64,000 bases of DNA from Nymphaea colorata (taxonomy: Eukaryota > Streptophyta > Magnoliopsida > Nymphaeales > Nymphaeaceae). Position numbers and translations under genes: made by a program. The notes beneath the pieces were generated by a model, which had not been told where the DNA came from, did not search any database, and saw only the letters and a program-made list of their open reading frames with translations. Positions 36,061 through 47,771 of the stretch are shown piece after piece. Within the stretch, counting starts at the first letter, position 1; each line of letters opens with the position of its first letter. Location of the stretch: assembly GCF_008831285.2 (NCBI RefSeq), contig NC_045150.1:2990001-3054000 (forward strand). Reading direction: 5' to 3'.

Positions 36061-37449
36061 GAATTGAGAGAGAAGATCAAACCATATTTTCTGCGTCAAC
36101 TGAAAAGTGAAGTTTTCCTTCATGAAGATACCAAATCTGCAAAGATTTAGAAAAAGGAGATAATTGTCTGGCTTAGGCTTACCTCATGTCAGGTGGTAGC
36201 TTATAAATTTGTAATGATGTTTTAGTTGCTGTAATTAGTTTATCATCTCATTCACTTTATGAATCAAGAACTCTAAGCCCTTTCAGCATGTTAGATTTCT
36301 TCATTACTTCCTGTGTGGTAAAGTTGCTTCATTGACATGCATAATAGGTGAAGACTATTTATTTGTCTGACTCAGCTTAGGTTAATCATTTTTACTAGCT
36401 GGACCCTTTCTAATGACCAGTCGCTCTTATTGTGGCAGAGGCAATTGTATGAAGCATTTCTACAGAGTGAGACAGTTTTTTCATCAGTCCAAGGGTCGGC
36501 ATTGGCTGCTTTAGCTGTATGTAACAGTTCCTTAAAATTTCTGCTTCCCTCTATAAGTTTTTAGCAACCAATCACAATTATTCATACCTTGTTGGGATTG
36601 GAATCCTCGTTGCTTGTTATTTGAAGTTTTCATGGTCTTTTGTGCTTAGTATGGCATTGTTGTAATTGATGCTATAGTTTGTCTATTGTTGCATGCTGTA
36701 GTGGAATGATAGTGCCCGATTGTTTAAAATTTAAAGTACCTCTAAGATGTCGTCTTACGGTATTCGTGCATTATTCTATGATACTTAACCCAGTAAAATA
36801 TCATCCTAACAATGTAAAAGATAGTGCTCCAGCAACGTGGGCTTCAGAAGTGGTGTAGCTGCACTGGTTAACAACTTGTTGGCCAGTCCTGGAAACATGC
36901 ATAAGAAAACTCCTAAAACTTGTAGGGATCATATTTTGCACCTACTTTCAATTGAGCAAGCAGAGGAACATGGGATGTGTTGGTCAAGAAAGGTAGAATG
37001 GGGTTCATGCTTATGCCATTTATAACTTGTTTTAAGTTGGAAATTTTTAGTGGTGAAGATTTGATATTTTCATGCTTATGGTGCAATAGGTATTGAAAAA
37101 GATATGTGATCATCCGTCTCTGTTGACTCAAAGAGCAACAGATGATGTGTTGGAAGGGATGGACAAGATGCTTGATGGCGACGATCATGCTCTCATGGAA
37201 AAGATGGTGATGGATGTTACGAGAATCTCTTCGGATGATGCACCAAGACAGTTGGGCAATGTTTCATGCAAAATAAATTTTCTGATGTCTTTGCTGGTAC
37301 GTGCTTCTGGCAATGCTTGTCTCTGCTGGTTCCTTTTCCTTGCAAATGTTGAACTTGTTCTGCTAATCACCATGCAGGAAAATTTGGTTGCAGAAGATCA
37401 TAATGTCCTTGTGTTTTCTCAGACACGGAAGATGTTAGACATCATTCAG
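36061..37449 (+). pseudogene. CHR24: Captured fragment of a CHR24-type SWI/SNF helicase
   Basis: CHR24 belongs to the plant Rad26/ERCC6-like group of Snf2 ATPases, nuclear DNA translocases. Four exons with canonical splice sites are readable: 36061-36192 (begins ELREKIKPYFLRQLKSEVF), 36439-36516 (RQLYEAFLQSE), 37090-37296 (VLKKICDHPSLLTQRA) and 37378-37449 (NVLVFSQTRKMLDIIQ). All join in phase 0. They cover the inter-lobe part through the SQTRKM start of helicase lobe 2, about 145 codons of a protein usually around 1000 residues. The N-terminal ATPase lobe, the DEAH box and helicase motifs V-VI are absent. Exon 1 has an in-frame TAG at about 36148-36150, where family members continue (L/I)SKK. 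With introns kept, capture was from DNA rather than RNA. Confidence 0.9.
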
Positions 37450-38011
37450 GTATGGTTTGGCATTGTTTAGAATTATTATTGAACATGATTTATGCCTATG
37501 CCTGGGATTGATCTGTTTGCAAGTTGAACTAATCGATCTATTTAGGTCGTTGCTTGAATTCAATTAATGAGGTCTTAAACAACTTTTTACCAGCAGGCAA
37601 AAAGTTGATTGCCATCCCAATTTATAAACCCTGGGTCCAATTCTTATCCATTTCTCCATTTAGTTCAAGTCTTCTGAAACACTGTCAGTTGCACTGTACT
37701 CCTGGCTGGGAAGCCATTTTAGCTGTCAAGCTAAAGGAGGTCAAGGATTTGATGATATGTCTCATGGCATATTAAGGTAGCAAAAATGTTCTTTAGGTTG
37801 TGAATACAAGGAGTAGAAGAGAAAAGTCGGGCAAAAGAAATTGCATGAAAAAGTGAAGGGGACTTATGTATGATTTTTCAGTGAAAGAATCTTGTTCATA
37901 GAATGAGGATTTCATTCTGGAGCAAATAGAACAAAATTGGACAAATTCGTGCAAGTTTAATTGGAATAGGGAAAAAAACTGGAGGTTTATGGATTGGGAA
38001 GGGCCTACATG

Positions 38012-38232
38012 CATCTAGCTATTTGGCATTCTCTTCAATCTAAAGACTCTGCAACTGTGGAGGCGTTGCTCACTTACAATGCAGATTGTAGTGCCATTGA
38101 TAATGTATGACCTACTACTTTTAAGAAGGAAATTTTGCCAGTTGGTTTTGTTTTGTAGGAGATACTAATATGACACTGTTTTTGCAGGAAGGGAAGACTC
38201 CGCTAGATCATCTTTTACACGTCGGTGAATAA
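38012..38232 (+). pseudogene. Captured ankyrin-repeat gene fragment (ANK-AAA type?)
   Basis: Two exons, 38012-38104 and 38188-38232, are joined by a GT-AG intron in phase 0. They encode an ankyrin repeat beginning HLAIWHSLQSKDSATVEALL and continuing with EGKTPLDHLLHVGE before a stop. The wording is close to the ankyrin part of plant proteins in which ankyrin repeats precede a CbxX-type AAA ATPase (Arabidopsis At3g24530 type); this assignment is from memory and uncertain. Only about 45 codons are present and no ATPase domain follows. It lies 560 bp after the last CHR24 exon, in the same orientation, so the element holds pieces of two different genes. Confidence 0.65.
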
Positions 38233-38384
38233 ATAGTTGATTTATATGTCTTTGTAAGTGTTGGGGGGCTGGAATGTGATTCTGTGAATTGTCATGCATG
38301 TGATGAGTTTAATTTTTGTTTTCCTTTGTTACCAAAATCTTGTTTTTGTTGCAATAGATAAGTTTTCTTTTTGTGTTCCTTGGT

Positions 38385-38658
38385 AACGAGTTAATCGAGC
38401 CTTAATCGAGCTTGATAAGGATGAGTAGTCTCAAACAAGTTTATCGAGCCTTAATCGAGCTCGAGCTCAACAAGAAAGGATGAGTAGTCTCAAACGAGTT
38501 TATCGAGCTTAGTCGAGTCGAGCTCGAGCTCGACACATGACTATCGAGTCGAGTTCGAGCTAGTGTAGTCGAGCTATTTTCGAGCTCGAGGTCTTACTTA
38601 GTCCAGCTGAGTTTGAGCCGGCCAAGCTCGGGCTCGACTCGACTCGTGTTCAGCCCTA
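38385..38658 (+). repeat. Right subterminal repeat region of the hAT
   Basis: Contains TCGAGCCTTAATCGAGC twice and GGATGAGTAGTCTCAAAC twice at a spacing of about 60 bp. Many GAGCTCGAG/GTCGAG words follow up to the terminal CAGCCCTA. Mirrors the left end in word content but not in exact unit. Confidence 0.85.
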
Positions 38659-38925
38659 GGAGAATGGGATTATTCCCTGAGATGAGCGTGGAGAGGGAAG
38701 CTGTCTGACTTATTTTGACATCCATACTGCCATATTAGTCGATGGTAGTACTCATCCTACTCTATCATGGTTTGTAATTCTGTTGCCCTGCACTAACTTT
38801 CACTTGAGTAAGAGCTACCATCCATTACATTAATCACATGCTCCGGTTCAAACATCTGTTCAGTCTTACTAACGAAGAAGCCATTTTTGTTGTCAGTTTT
38901 AAATAAAATGAACTTGTCTTAGACT
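38659..38925. other. Spacer after the hAT element
   Basis: No gene or clear repeat seen. It starts with GGAGAATG, the candidate right-hand target duplication of the hAT. Confidence 0.5.
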
Positions 38926-39250
38926 TAGGGATGTCAATATATTTGATTTGGATCAGATATCAGACCAAATCGTTAAAATTTGGAGTGGTATTCAGCACCC
39001 CCAAAAACGACATCTGATTGGATTGAGTATATATAAATATCTGATCGGATTCGGATTCATAAATACCCTATGTTTAATGCTATGGCATTTTGAAAATTGA
39101 TTAGATTCGACTCAAATTTCCAATTCAGATTCGATTCAGTTTGTGAAGTCAAATTTTGAACTCGGATATAACTTCTCTTTGTTCATATGAGTATCTGAAT
39201 CTAAATGTGAACACGTGAACATCGGAAAAAACGGATATGGTTAAACGTCA
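38926..39250. mobile_element. Diverged hAT MITE of the TAGGGATGTCAAT family
   Basis: Begins TAGGGATGTCAATA and has the same GATTTGGATCAGATATC and CGGATTC word pattern as the MITE at 23684. The right terminus and target duplication are not recognisable; the end given is approximate. Confidence 0.65.
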
Positions 39251-39499
39251 GAGAATCAATAATCTGTTAACATCTGTACTAAAACTTGAAAGTAGCACCA
39301 GTATCCCTAAGCATCACTATCAAACAATGAATGCCATGCATCGCCATTGCTTGGAGACCGGCTGCAGTGATTGAGATTTAGACCTGCTCAGTAATTTGTT
39401 TCGGAATGCTGGATCTGGACCACGTATAGAGGACCTTGTATTGCCGGGCCGGTAGAATTAACTGAAAATATGATATTTATAAATCAGTCAAGAATCTTG

Positions 39500-41082
39500 A
39501 ACAGCTTATCATCCTCGATCAACCCTTCTCTGATGGTTAAATCAGCTCTTAAATTAACTGAAAACTTTCCCTCTAAAAGAATAGATATATATATGTGTGT
39601 GTACTATAGATCTAGATTTGCCTTCTAGATGTTCTTTCAAAAAAATATCCATGACATTTCTCCTTAGGGGTTCGGTGTACATTGGCATCTGGTAATTGAT
39701 AGGTGACTGGTTCAAATCTTTGAGGCACCCATTCTATGTGTAAACTGATGCATGCGAGGACGCAGGGGGGGGGGCGAAGGGCAGCTTTCGACGGTTGTAT
39801 GCCCTAGACAAGTGCCCAGGGTAGTGATCTCCTCTCAAGTAAAATTTAAAAGAGATAGAGAGACTATAACCAAGGGCCGAGAAAGGTGTGGGTATTGTGT
39901 GGGCAATTGTCATACAGACCCACAAAAAATGCTTATATTTATATTGATATTTCAACATAAACTTTTTATTTATATATTGGTGCCCCTTAAAAAAAATTAA
40001 ATTTTATAACCAAAATTTCTAGCTCCCACTAGCGATAACATGTTCTTTCACTACAACACTTTTAGATACAGCTAAAGTACGCTAAATATAGGAGGACCAT
40101 CCCTAAAGTTTCTCGTTTTGTGGCCGGTCCATAGAGGAGAGTAATTCTAGAAGCTCTTCTGATTACCACCACTGGACCAACAAACTAACACTTCAAATAT
40201 TTAACTGCTAGCCCAAAATAGTACTGATAATTTTGGTATCTTTTAATTACGTCATGCAACCATTGTTTTTTTTCAATAACAAGGAAACCACTCTTGGAGC
40301 GGGAGACCTGGAAGTAAAGCTAGAATAACTAATACTCACTAATATTCATGTGCCATATATATATATATATAATCAAAGAGCTGATGACAAATAACGAACT
40401 CAAGGAACCTAGTTACCAAATTGAGCTGGTTAAATGGTGTTCTTGGTTAAAAATAAAATAAGTTCATTATTTTAAACTCAAATCCATTAGCAAGTAAAAA
40501 TTCGGGTTGAGTGTTCATTTTTTGTCTATGTTTGTTTAAATAAAAGGTTAGAAGTTTATCTTTGACATGCACCTGATGATCACTGAACCTCGATAATGAA
40601 GATGTGGTGGCAATTAGTCGCTAATTCTGTCACCTTTCACTGTCAAATCATACTCACGGACGTTGGTGCGCGGCTGGTCATTGGTGGCGAGAGGTTAAAC
40701 CGGCATGGCTAGGTCTCTCACCTTTCTCTCTAAAAAAAAATTTATTTCTTATAAAGAAAGTTGCTTGTTTCGTGCCTCTTGGAAGTGAAAGTATATTGCT
40801 TCAACTGAAAGAAGTAGTTTTGACCCAACAGGCTAAAGCTGAAGGTTAAAAGAAAAAAAGTGAGCAGTGATGTAAATGAACTGGATACATCAGACCACCT
40901 ATCTATCTGATAGAGCTCCTTAATTTAGTCCGATAATGTGATAACGAAATATTGATCTGGGGTGCTAATCATATTTGGATTCGTCATGCCGTTCCATAAC
41001 CAAACCCAAGTCCGACATATATAAAGGATCTGACAAAGATCCAACCCGATCATATGTAGATGTCAGATCTGAACTTGATTTT

Positions 41083-41125
<43 letters not shown>

Positions 41126-41750
41126 TCCAAAAATCGGAGTCTGAATCAACATCCAAATACACAAAATCTGATTATGTCGAATGCAGAAGAGGTTGATATG
41201 ACCCAAATCTAAACCCTTTACGTCCTTGCTAGTTGGGAGAGTTGAAAGGCAGGCATGAGCCCAGAGGGGCATAGCTCAAACAGACAGGCTTGGGTGCAGG
41301 TTGAAGGTGTGTTTTCAATTCAAAACTCAAATATGCTTCTTGTACCATAAAGCTAGTGGGTCATACATGCAAGTTGAAACTCATGGTGATTTTGTTGTTT
41401 TGGTACCATTGCAGCTCTGGACCTTGAGGGTAAGAAAACCGAGAGGGACTTTGACTTCCGTCTGTGAGTTGTAGGATAACCTTCTTGCTCACCCAAAAAA
41501 AGCAAACACTAATATAGGCTGAATCGGTTGCCAAATCTGGTTTGAGGATTTGGGACCCCTAGGTGCTAGAAATTGGAATCTAGATCCAATATGTTTAGCT
41601 GCTGTTCAGCCTCTTCGAGGCGCTAGTTCAGACCTATAAATACAACCAATCTGTTATATATATTAACCGCTTTTGTGCTTCATTTTACATTAATATAAAA
41701 CCACATAAAGAAAAAAAAATGCCTACCACACATCTGATATTAATATATAA

Positions 41751-41788
<38 letters not shown>

Positions 41789-41930
41789 TTCTGCTGAACC
41801 ATGTGGCATATTTAATCGGTGTCCAATAAGATTAGGTTATGAATAGTTATTTTAGTTATTATCTAAAAATAATAAAATACTGACTAAAACTAATTAAAAT
41901 AAGAGTCAATTTAAACCGAAATTTTAAAAT
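39500..41930 (+). repeat. Duplicated intergenic unit, copy B (uninterrupted)
   Basis: The part 40070-41900 matches copy A (25285-27050 joined to 33294-33440). The part 39500-40400 matches copy C (43095-43960), including ATCAACCCTTCTCTGATGGTTAA/ATCAACCCTTCTCTCATGGTTAA and a GTAAAATT(C)AAGAGA block. It includes a poly-G run near 39767-39776, TA microsatellites near 40360-40372 and 41085-41120, and a TG/AG tract at 41757-41787. No gene seen. It serves as the empty-site reference for the chromovirus insertion. Confidence 0.85.
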
Positions 41931-43089
41931 GCTGACCAGATGGGATTTAGATTTGGCTATAGTTATTATTATATAGTGCATCAGTGGCAAAGTTACAAAT
42001 TTTAGGCTAAGGGTCGCTATCAAACCGAAAAAAATGTCAAACACCTAGGGGCACCTCTATATATATTTATTTATTTATTTATTTATAATTATATATATAG
42101 ATACTCTTAAATATTTGCTTTTATATATATATAAACAAATAATTAAGAGAAGCAATATATAAATGAAGATATTTATGAGACAGTATGGGCAACTGCTCTC
42201 ACGAGTCCTCCACATGTAGCTTCGCGTTTGATTGCGTTTCCAGATTCAATTAATTCATCTGACCGGTAGGGCCGCAGTTCGTCCAATCCGCAGTGGTCAA
42301 ACTCGACTCTACTCATAACATGCCAGCTCGAGCTCGGGTCTGCTAAGTGCGATCGAGCTACGCATAGAGGACATTAGGAAAATGAGATTCGATTCTTGTT
42401 CTGCAAAAAGCTGGCTTGTAAAAATGCTTGTTTATGTCAGTTAGCCACAAGAATCACTCGATAAGTTGTCTATATACTTTTTGATCAATATAAAACCAGC
42501 TCTTGATATTTACTTAGTTCATGTTATTGAGCGGGCAGAATACAGAATGACCTTATTTAAGTTTGTATATGTTACCATATGAGTCGACCTGAGGGACTTG
42601 AAGGGCATAGCATAACTGCAAACAGTAGCATGCATGATACTCAAATTAAAAAGTATACCATAAGATCATCCAAATCTCGAAGCAGCCATGAACCTTGAGA
42701 GTAGGGCTAAGGAATAGTGGCTTTTCCCTCTTGCATACCACTCCCAACTAATATATGAGGCGAGTGACTGCTGATCAACTTGACTTGTATGACACTTAAT
42801 ACACTAGCAATATTGCATATTTATATATATAGGCTATCTATACATGTGTTTTTATGTTATGAAATGCATTTTATCTACTATTATAATTCTACAAAAGCAA
42901 CTCCAAATTAAGCTCATAATCTTTGCAAACTTGGGTTCCAACTTCAACTCATTCATGAAGAGTTCATGATTATTAATGAATGAACTGGAACATGGGTGGC
43001 TTGAGTTAATTAGCTCATTCATATAACTGCCCCAATTAAGCAAAGATGCAGCATTTACTTAAGCCCAGAGCATATTAAATGTTCATACA
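41931..43089. other. Intergenic DNA, no gene seen
   Basis: AT-rich. Holds a TTTA/TA microsatellite at about 42057-42100, a MITE-like scrap at about 41985-42225 and a patch of CTCGA words at 42300-42360. The frames of 61-63 codons have no domain. Confidence 0.5.
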
Positions 43090-43960
43090 CTTGTACTGGA
43101 TCAACCCTTCTCTCATGGTTAAGTCAGTTCTTAAATGAACTGAAATTTTTCCCTCCAAAAGGATCCAAGAAACATATATACCTTTACAATGGTTTTTTAA
43201 AAAATATCTATAGCATTGCTCTAGAGGGGTTCAGGCACCTAGTTTGGTAACGGTTGGTAGGCAGTCAGTCGCTAGTTCAAATATCTGAAGTACCCACTCT
43301 TTGTGCAAGGTGACGCATGCCAAGATTTTTTCAGGGACGGGCGAAACGGTCCAACGAATTTATTCGGGTAGGGCCAAACTAAACCCGAATAAAAAAAGTA
43401 CATTATGCAATTAAAATATTTTAATTTTGTTAATGTAAATTTCTTTTTTCACTTAGCTGGGGTGGAAACATGGCCTACGCGCACCCCCCCCCCCCCCTAG
43501 GGCAAAGGACAGCCTTATCTGGATGGTTTCGACCAAGTAAAATTCAAGAGAGAGAGAGAGAGAGAGAGAAATCATAAAAATATTCTTTCTCAGATACAGC
43601 AAAATTATGCTAATTAAAGAACATACCTAAATTTTTTCATTTCATGGTTGCTCCATGGAGGAGGGTTCAACTCACTTGAAGCCCTTTTGATTGCCAACAC
43701 TCAGCCCACATACTAAAAAATTTAAACTGCTAACCAAAATAGTAGTGATAGACTTGGTTTCTTTAAGTGCATCATGCAATGCTAAAAACGCACTAATATC
43801 TTGGTTTCAATGAAAAGAAACCTATCTTGGGGTGGGAGACCTACATGTAAAGCTGATATAACTAATTTGCAATAATATTCTTGAGGCATGTATATGAATA
43901 TGAAGACCAAAGTTTCAAAGGACATGAAGATCTCGAGCTACCAATCCCAAAAGATAAACA
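43090..43960 (+). repeat. Duplicated intergenic unit, copy C (partial)
   Basis: Matches 39500-40400 of copy B at an offset of about 3.6 kb, with more divergence than A versus B. It includes a poly-C run (about 43486-43497) where copy B has poly-G, and a GA microsatellite at 43549-43569. Similarity fades after the GGGTGGGAGACCTACATGTA block (about 43835-43855). Confidence 0.75.
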
Positions 43961-44070
43961 AGTCTAGTTAAATCCTCAGAACAACTCAAAAGATATTAAG
44001 TAGCGCTAATTCGTTCATGCTTGTTCCAATTTTAAAGTACCATTCGGACAAAGAATAATCCATTATGTTA

Positions 44071-44260
44071 AGGGGCGGAGCCAGAAATTTTTCATGAGGT
44101 AGGCTGAATTAACGTTTCTAAATTTTGACTATGACTCAAATATCATTTTTCAAAATTTTTATATAAAATTAGTGAATTTTTTTAAAATTTACACTTAAGT
44201 TTAAAAAAAATTGAGGTAAGACTAGGGCCCATGCGGCCCTACCTTAGCTCCACTCCCGGC
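44071..44260. mobile_element. 190-bp MITE with TATGTTA target duplication
   Basis: Starts AGGGGCGGAGCCAGAAATTT and ends TTAGCTCCACTCCCGGC, which are imperfect inverted repeats. It is flanked by TATGTTA at 44064-44070 and 44261-44267. It is the best-bounded copy of the 'gagcca' family scattered through this window. A 7-8 bp duplication is compatible with hAT-like MITEs, but the superfamily is not certain. Confidence 0.72.
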
Positions 44261-45636
44261 TATGTTACATGATTTCTTCTTTGAATAAATAGATAAAGGA
44301 CATACGAGCAATTAATTAAAAGTACATTTAGTGTAACAGCCTCATATATCTTATATAAAAGGATCTCATGACACTGATTGGTTCCTACCTGGCATATTCA
44401 CACATCCCAAGTTGATAAGGAGCTGATTTAATTGCATTATGAGTGTCAGAAATAATTGGTTCCTATTGTACGTTCTCATACTGATTTAATTGCATTATTA
44501 GTGCCAATAATTGGTTCTTAGTGTACGTTCTTATATAATTACTTTAAAAAACTTTTTTTTAAAAAAAATCATCTATAGAGTGAACCAAGCAAACTTGATA
44601 ACAATAAGACGTTATCAACATACATTAATATTCATGATGAAAAGAAAATACTGTCCTTAGCAAATAGCAATAAAGGTTTCAAGTTTTTTTCCTATTTAGG
44701 ATGCCTTTAATCAATTACTTTAGGATTATGTTAACATATTGATTGGTGTACTACTAGGTCACATAGATCTCGAAGCAGTCGTAAACCCTAAGCCGAGAAA
44801 TAAAAAAGGGATGGCTTGGCTTTTGCGCACAAAAAAAGTTGAGAACATCGACAACCAACTATTTAAAATTAATTTATTTCATTTGGGGCTCATAAACCAC
44901 GACGAACTCAGTGCCAATGAGATGTACGCAATAAATGAACCGCGTCGCTGCCAGCACATGCCATGCATAGGACCCTGCAAGGAGTCATTTTCTACTCATT
45001 GTGAAGACTAGGAAAACTTCCCCCCTCGTAGCCCACAGGCCGCAAAATCAAACGCCTTTGCGATATTTATAAAGAGGACAATGACTTCTTCCCGGTAGGA
45101 AAACTAGGAAGGCGGGCACGAAAGTCTGCACATAATAATGGAACATGCATATGCATACGCAACATTAAATTTAGATCCATTTGGTGCCATCAATTCTTTT
45201 GCTTCTAAGCCCCCGGCCACTGAATGAAGGCTAACATGACATTTTCTGGACCACGGGCATATGCATGCATACTTGTGTGTGAATACTTGTGTGTGAAGAA
45301 GTTGTCATATCATTTTAAAGGAGGGCATATATGATATATATACATCATACTTGTATGTGAAATTATTATACCATACTTATATATATATATATATATATAT
45401 ATGTGGTTTCATTTTAAAAGTTCCAGATGTTTCTTTTTCTAAAGATTTAAACCCGTTAAATACGGAGAAGGTTATAATGGTGGAGAACACGAGAGTTGCG
45501 TGTTCAGGGTTTGAAGTGAATAAAAATTAAAACCCCCTTATAAGAGCACAAAAATGAAAAGTGTGAAGAAATTTCCTTTTTTGTAAGATCGACCACACAT
45601 GACTATGAGGGGCATCCTTTATTATATGTAGCATTT
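44261..45636. other. Intergenic DNA with a 58-bp tandem pair
   Basis: 44423-44480 and 44481-44536 are tandem copies, both starting CTGATTTAATTGCATTAT and ending GTACGTTCT(C/T)ATA. A 90-codon plus-strand frame at 44739-45011 has no recognisable domain or family context and is not called. A TA microsatellite lies at about 45379-45402. Confidence 0.5.
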
Positions 45637-45835
45637 TGGGTGTCCATATATTCGGATTTGGATATGAATGAACCAAGTCTATACATATCCAAATCGGATT
45701 TCATATTCACGGTTTAAATATGGTCCAAATCTGACTTTTAAATTGTCATCCGAATCTGATTTTTAAATTGATAATCAAATCTAAACCGCATTTTGATATG
45801 TTTACAACCGGTCTCAAAATATATGGACACTGACT
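45637..45835. repeat. Small inverted-terminus repeat with GTGTCCATATAT ends
   Basis: GTGTCCATATATTCGGATTT at the left and ATATATGGACAC at the right are inverted. The interior has the same AATCTGA/GGATATG word style as the hAT MITEs here. No clear target duplication, so this is a probable diverged MITE. Confidence 0.55.
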
Positions 45836-47378
45836 GAATCCCAAAGCAAATATGGATCCTATCAAATAATTATTTAAAACTAAATCGAGCAGCTGAAGTA
45901 TTGGGGCCAGCACTCATGTGAGGGGTATTGTTGACATTTTTGAAAAATGTATTTTCTATTGTGTTGAGCATTAAAAGCATTTCAGCTTGGCAGTCTCATG
46001 TTTGGCTCCAATATGTAACTAAGTTGCTCTAATGGGCGTAGCTGTTGGACAGATTAGCGGGCCAAAGAAAATCCAGTCGTGAATTTGATTTTTATGAGCA
46101 TAATTCTTTTGGATTATAAACAGTGGATCCACGATATTCTAGTTAATGGGTGTACGACTTCTCACTTAAGTCCCGAATCAGTCATGAACCCGGGGGGAAC
46201 AAGAAACAATAAGTACTTCTATTTTCTTGGATATCCTGTGGAGGGGCATAGCCAAAGTAGAGTCTGCATTGACCTCGGCCCCACCTGAATGTTTAAAAAA
46301 ACAATACATTCAAATTTTGAAAAAATTCACTTGTAGTATATAAAAATTTTGAAAAATGATATTTCGATCTTAATCAAACTTTAGAAACTTTAATTTTGGT
46401 CATCCCACTTCTCAAACTTAGATATCATTTTCAAGGAACAAAATTATGTTAGGCAACACCAAGGGTGCATTTATTATCCCCGCATCCCCAAGAATCTGCA
46501 ACTTGACCCTTGCTCCGCATCTAGATCAAGAAGCAGAAGACATTATTTTCAAGTAGCAAACTGACGTTGGGTAACAGCAAGGGTGCATTTATGAAGCATG
46601 ATGTTATTGCATACTATTTTGCAGCAAATACAGCCAGAAGAGGACGGACTTTCTCAGTTCTCTCTTCAATTTATGAAAAAGTAGATATTGGAAAATGAAC
46701 ATGGTGTCACACAAAAAATGGTGACAGCATCTTCATTAACTGACTAAGCCCCTAAATTGAACTTAATTTCTTGGGAATAATAGACCTCAGTGGTGCTCTT
46801 ATTTTTGGCAAGAAAAGAGAGAAAAAACAGAGAGCACTTTACGATATTATGCTGTTAATATGGGAAGACATGTTCCTATTGTTTTGTCAGGGAAGTATTG
46901 TATTTCGGTAACTTTGCGTAGTTCATAATACATAGTCCCTTGTTAATGCCCATAATACATAAACTGCTCGTCCATTCTTTTAAATTTTCTAGATTCTAGT
47001 GGTTACTTGTAATTTGTTAAACATGAGGTAGTTGTTTCTAAATATGATGAAAGTTGAGTGGTGTGTATGACTTGCCAGCAATTACAGTTATTCTGTGTCA
47101 GATATTGACATTAATTTATTGGGAAAAAAATCATACTTCAGTTTGTACTCTGACAGATGAAATTTTATAGGCTCGTACATCTCCAAATCAAATACTGCCA
47201 GAATTTTGTGAAAAATTTTGAAACCAAAATTTTAAGGGGAAGATAATTAGAGGAATAGATGTCGACCATGCAGCATTTCAATAAATGGATGATGGGGGGC
47301 AGGCTGTCCACCTTTATTCTTTATGTATGGAATCTAAAACTGCATTAACTCAATAAAGGGAATGATATCTACTCTAAG
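45836..47378. other. Intergenic DNA, no gene seen
   Basis: AT-rich. A fragment of the 'gagcca/ggcccc' repeat family lies at about 46240-46410. No reading frame can be supported. Confidence 0.5.
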
Positions 47379-47771
47379 CACGGATGTCAATTGATCGTAT
47401 TTGAATTGGATATGTACTTGACGATACCTATTTTTTCGAATATTCACATATTCACATTCGACGAGAAAAAATCACATCCAAAATCCCATTTCACAATCCA
47501 AATCTAATTTCTACATTTTTATCTGAATCTGTAATTTGAGATGTAAACCGAATCGGGGCGATTTTCAAACGTAAAGGCATTGAATATAAGATATTTAGTT
47601 AAAACTAAACTTGATTTGAATATGAATTTGAATCCAATTTGATATTTATGCATGTATGAATCGGATTGGATGTCATTTCTTAAATTCTAATCTGATCTTG
47701 TTTCTTAATTGGATATTAATTTTTTTTATATTTGATTTTTTTGAAAGGGTTCGGATACATTGACATTTCTA
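47379..47771. mobile_element. hAT MITE, same family as 23684-24097
   Basis: Starts CACGGATGTCAATTGATCG, ends ATTGACATTTCTA, 393 bp. The flanks ACTCTAAG and ATTGCAAG match at five of eight positions, a decayed target duplication. The interior shares GAATATTCACATATTC-like words with the family. Confidence 0.8.

Larger units (their letters stand above)
33634..38658 (+). mobile_element. 5.0-kb gene-capturing hAT-like element (Pack-hAT)
   Basis: The left end reads TAGGGGTGCACAACGAGTCG. The right end, read inward on the minus strand, is TAGGGCTGAACACGAGTCGA, an imperfect inverted repeat of about 22 bp with one gap. Both ends continue into 250-300 bp dominated by GAGCTCGAG/CTCGA words in repeated units, the subterminal array typical of hAT elements. 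The flanks give a degenerate 8-bp duplication. No transposase was found. The interior holds a pyrimidine-rich leader-like block, an internal duplication, four exons of a CHR24-like gene and two exons resembling an ankyrin-repeat gene, all on the plus strand and all with introns. The best reading is a non-autonomous hAT that captured genomic gene pieces; the alternative is a local rearrangement that placed hAT ends around decayed genes. Confidence 0.78.

Noticed and set aside
44739-45011. A 90-codon plus-strand frame
   Set aside because: No recognisable motif, no promoter or splice context, and AT-rich flanks with other chance frames.
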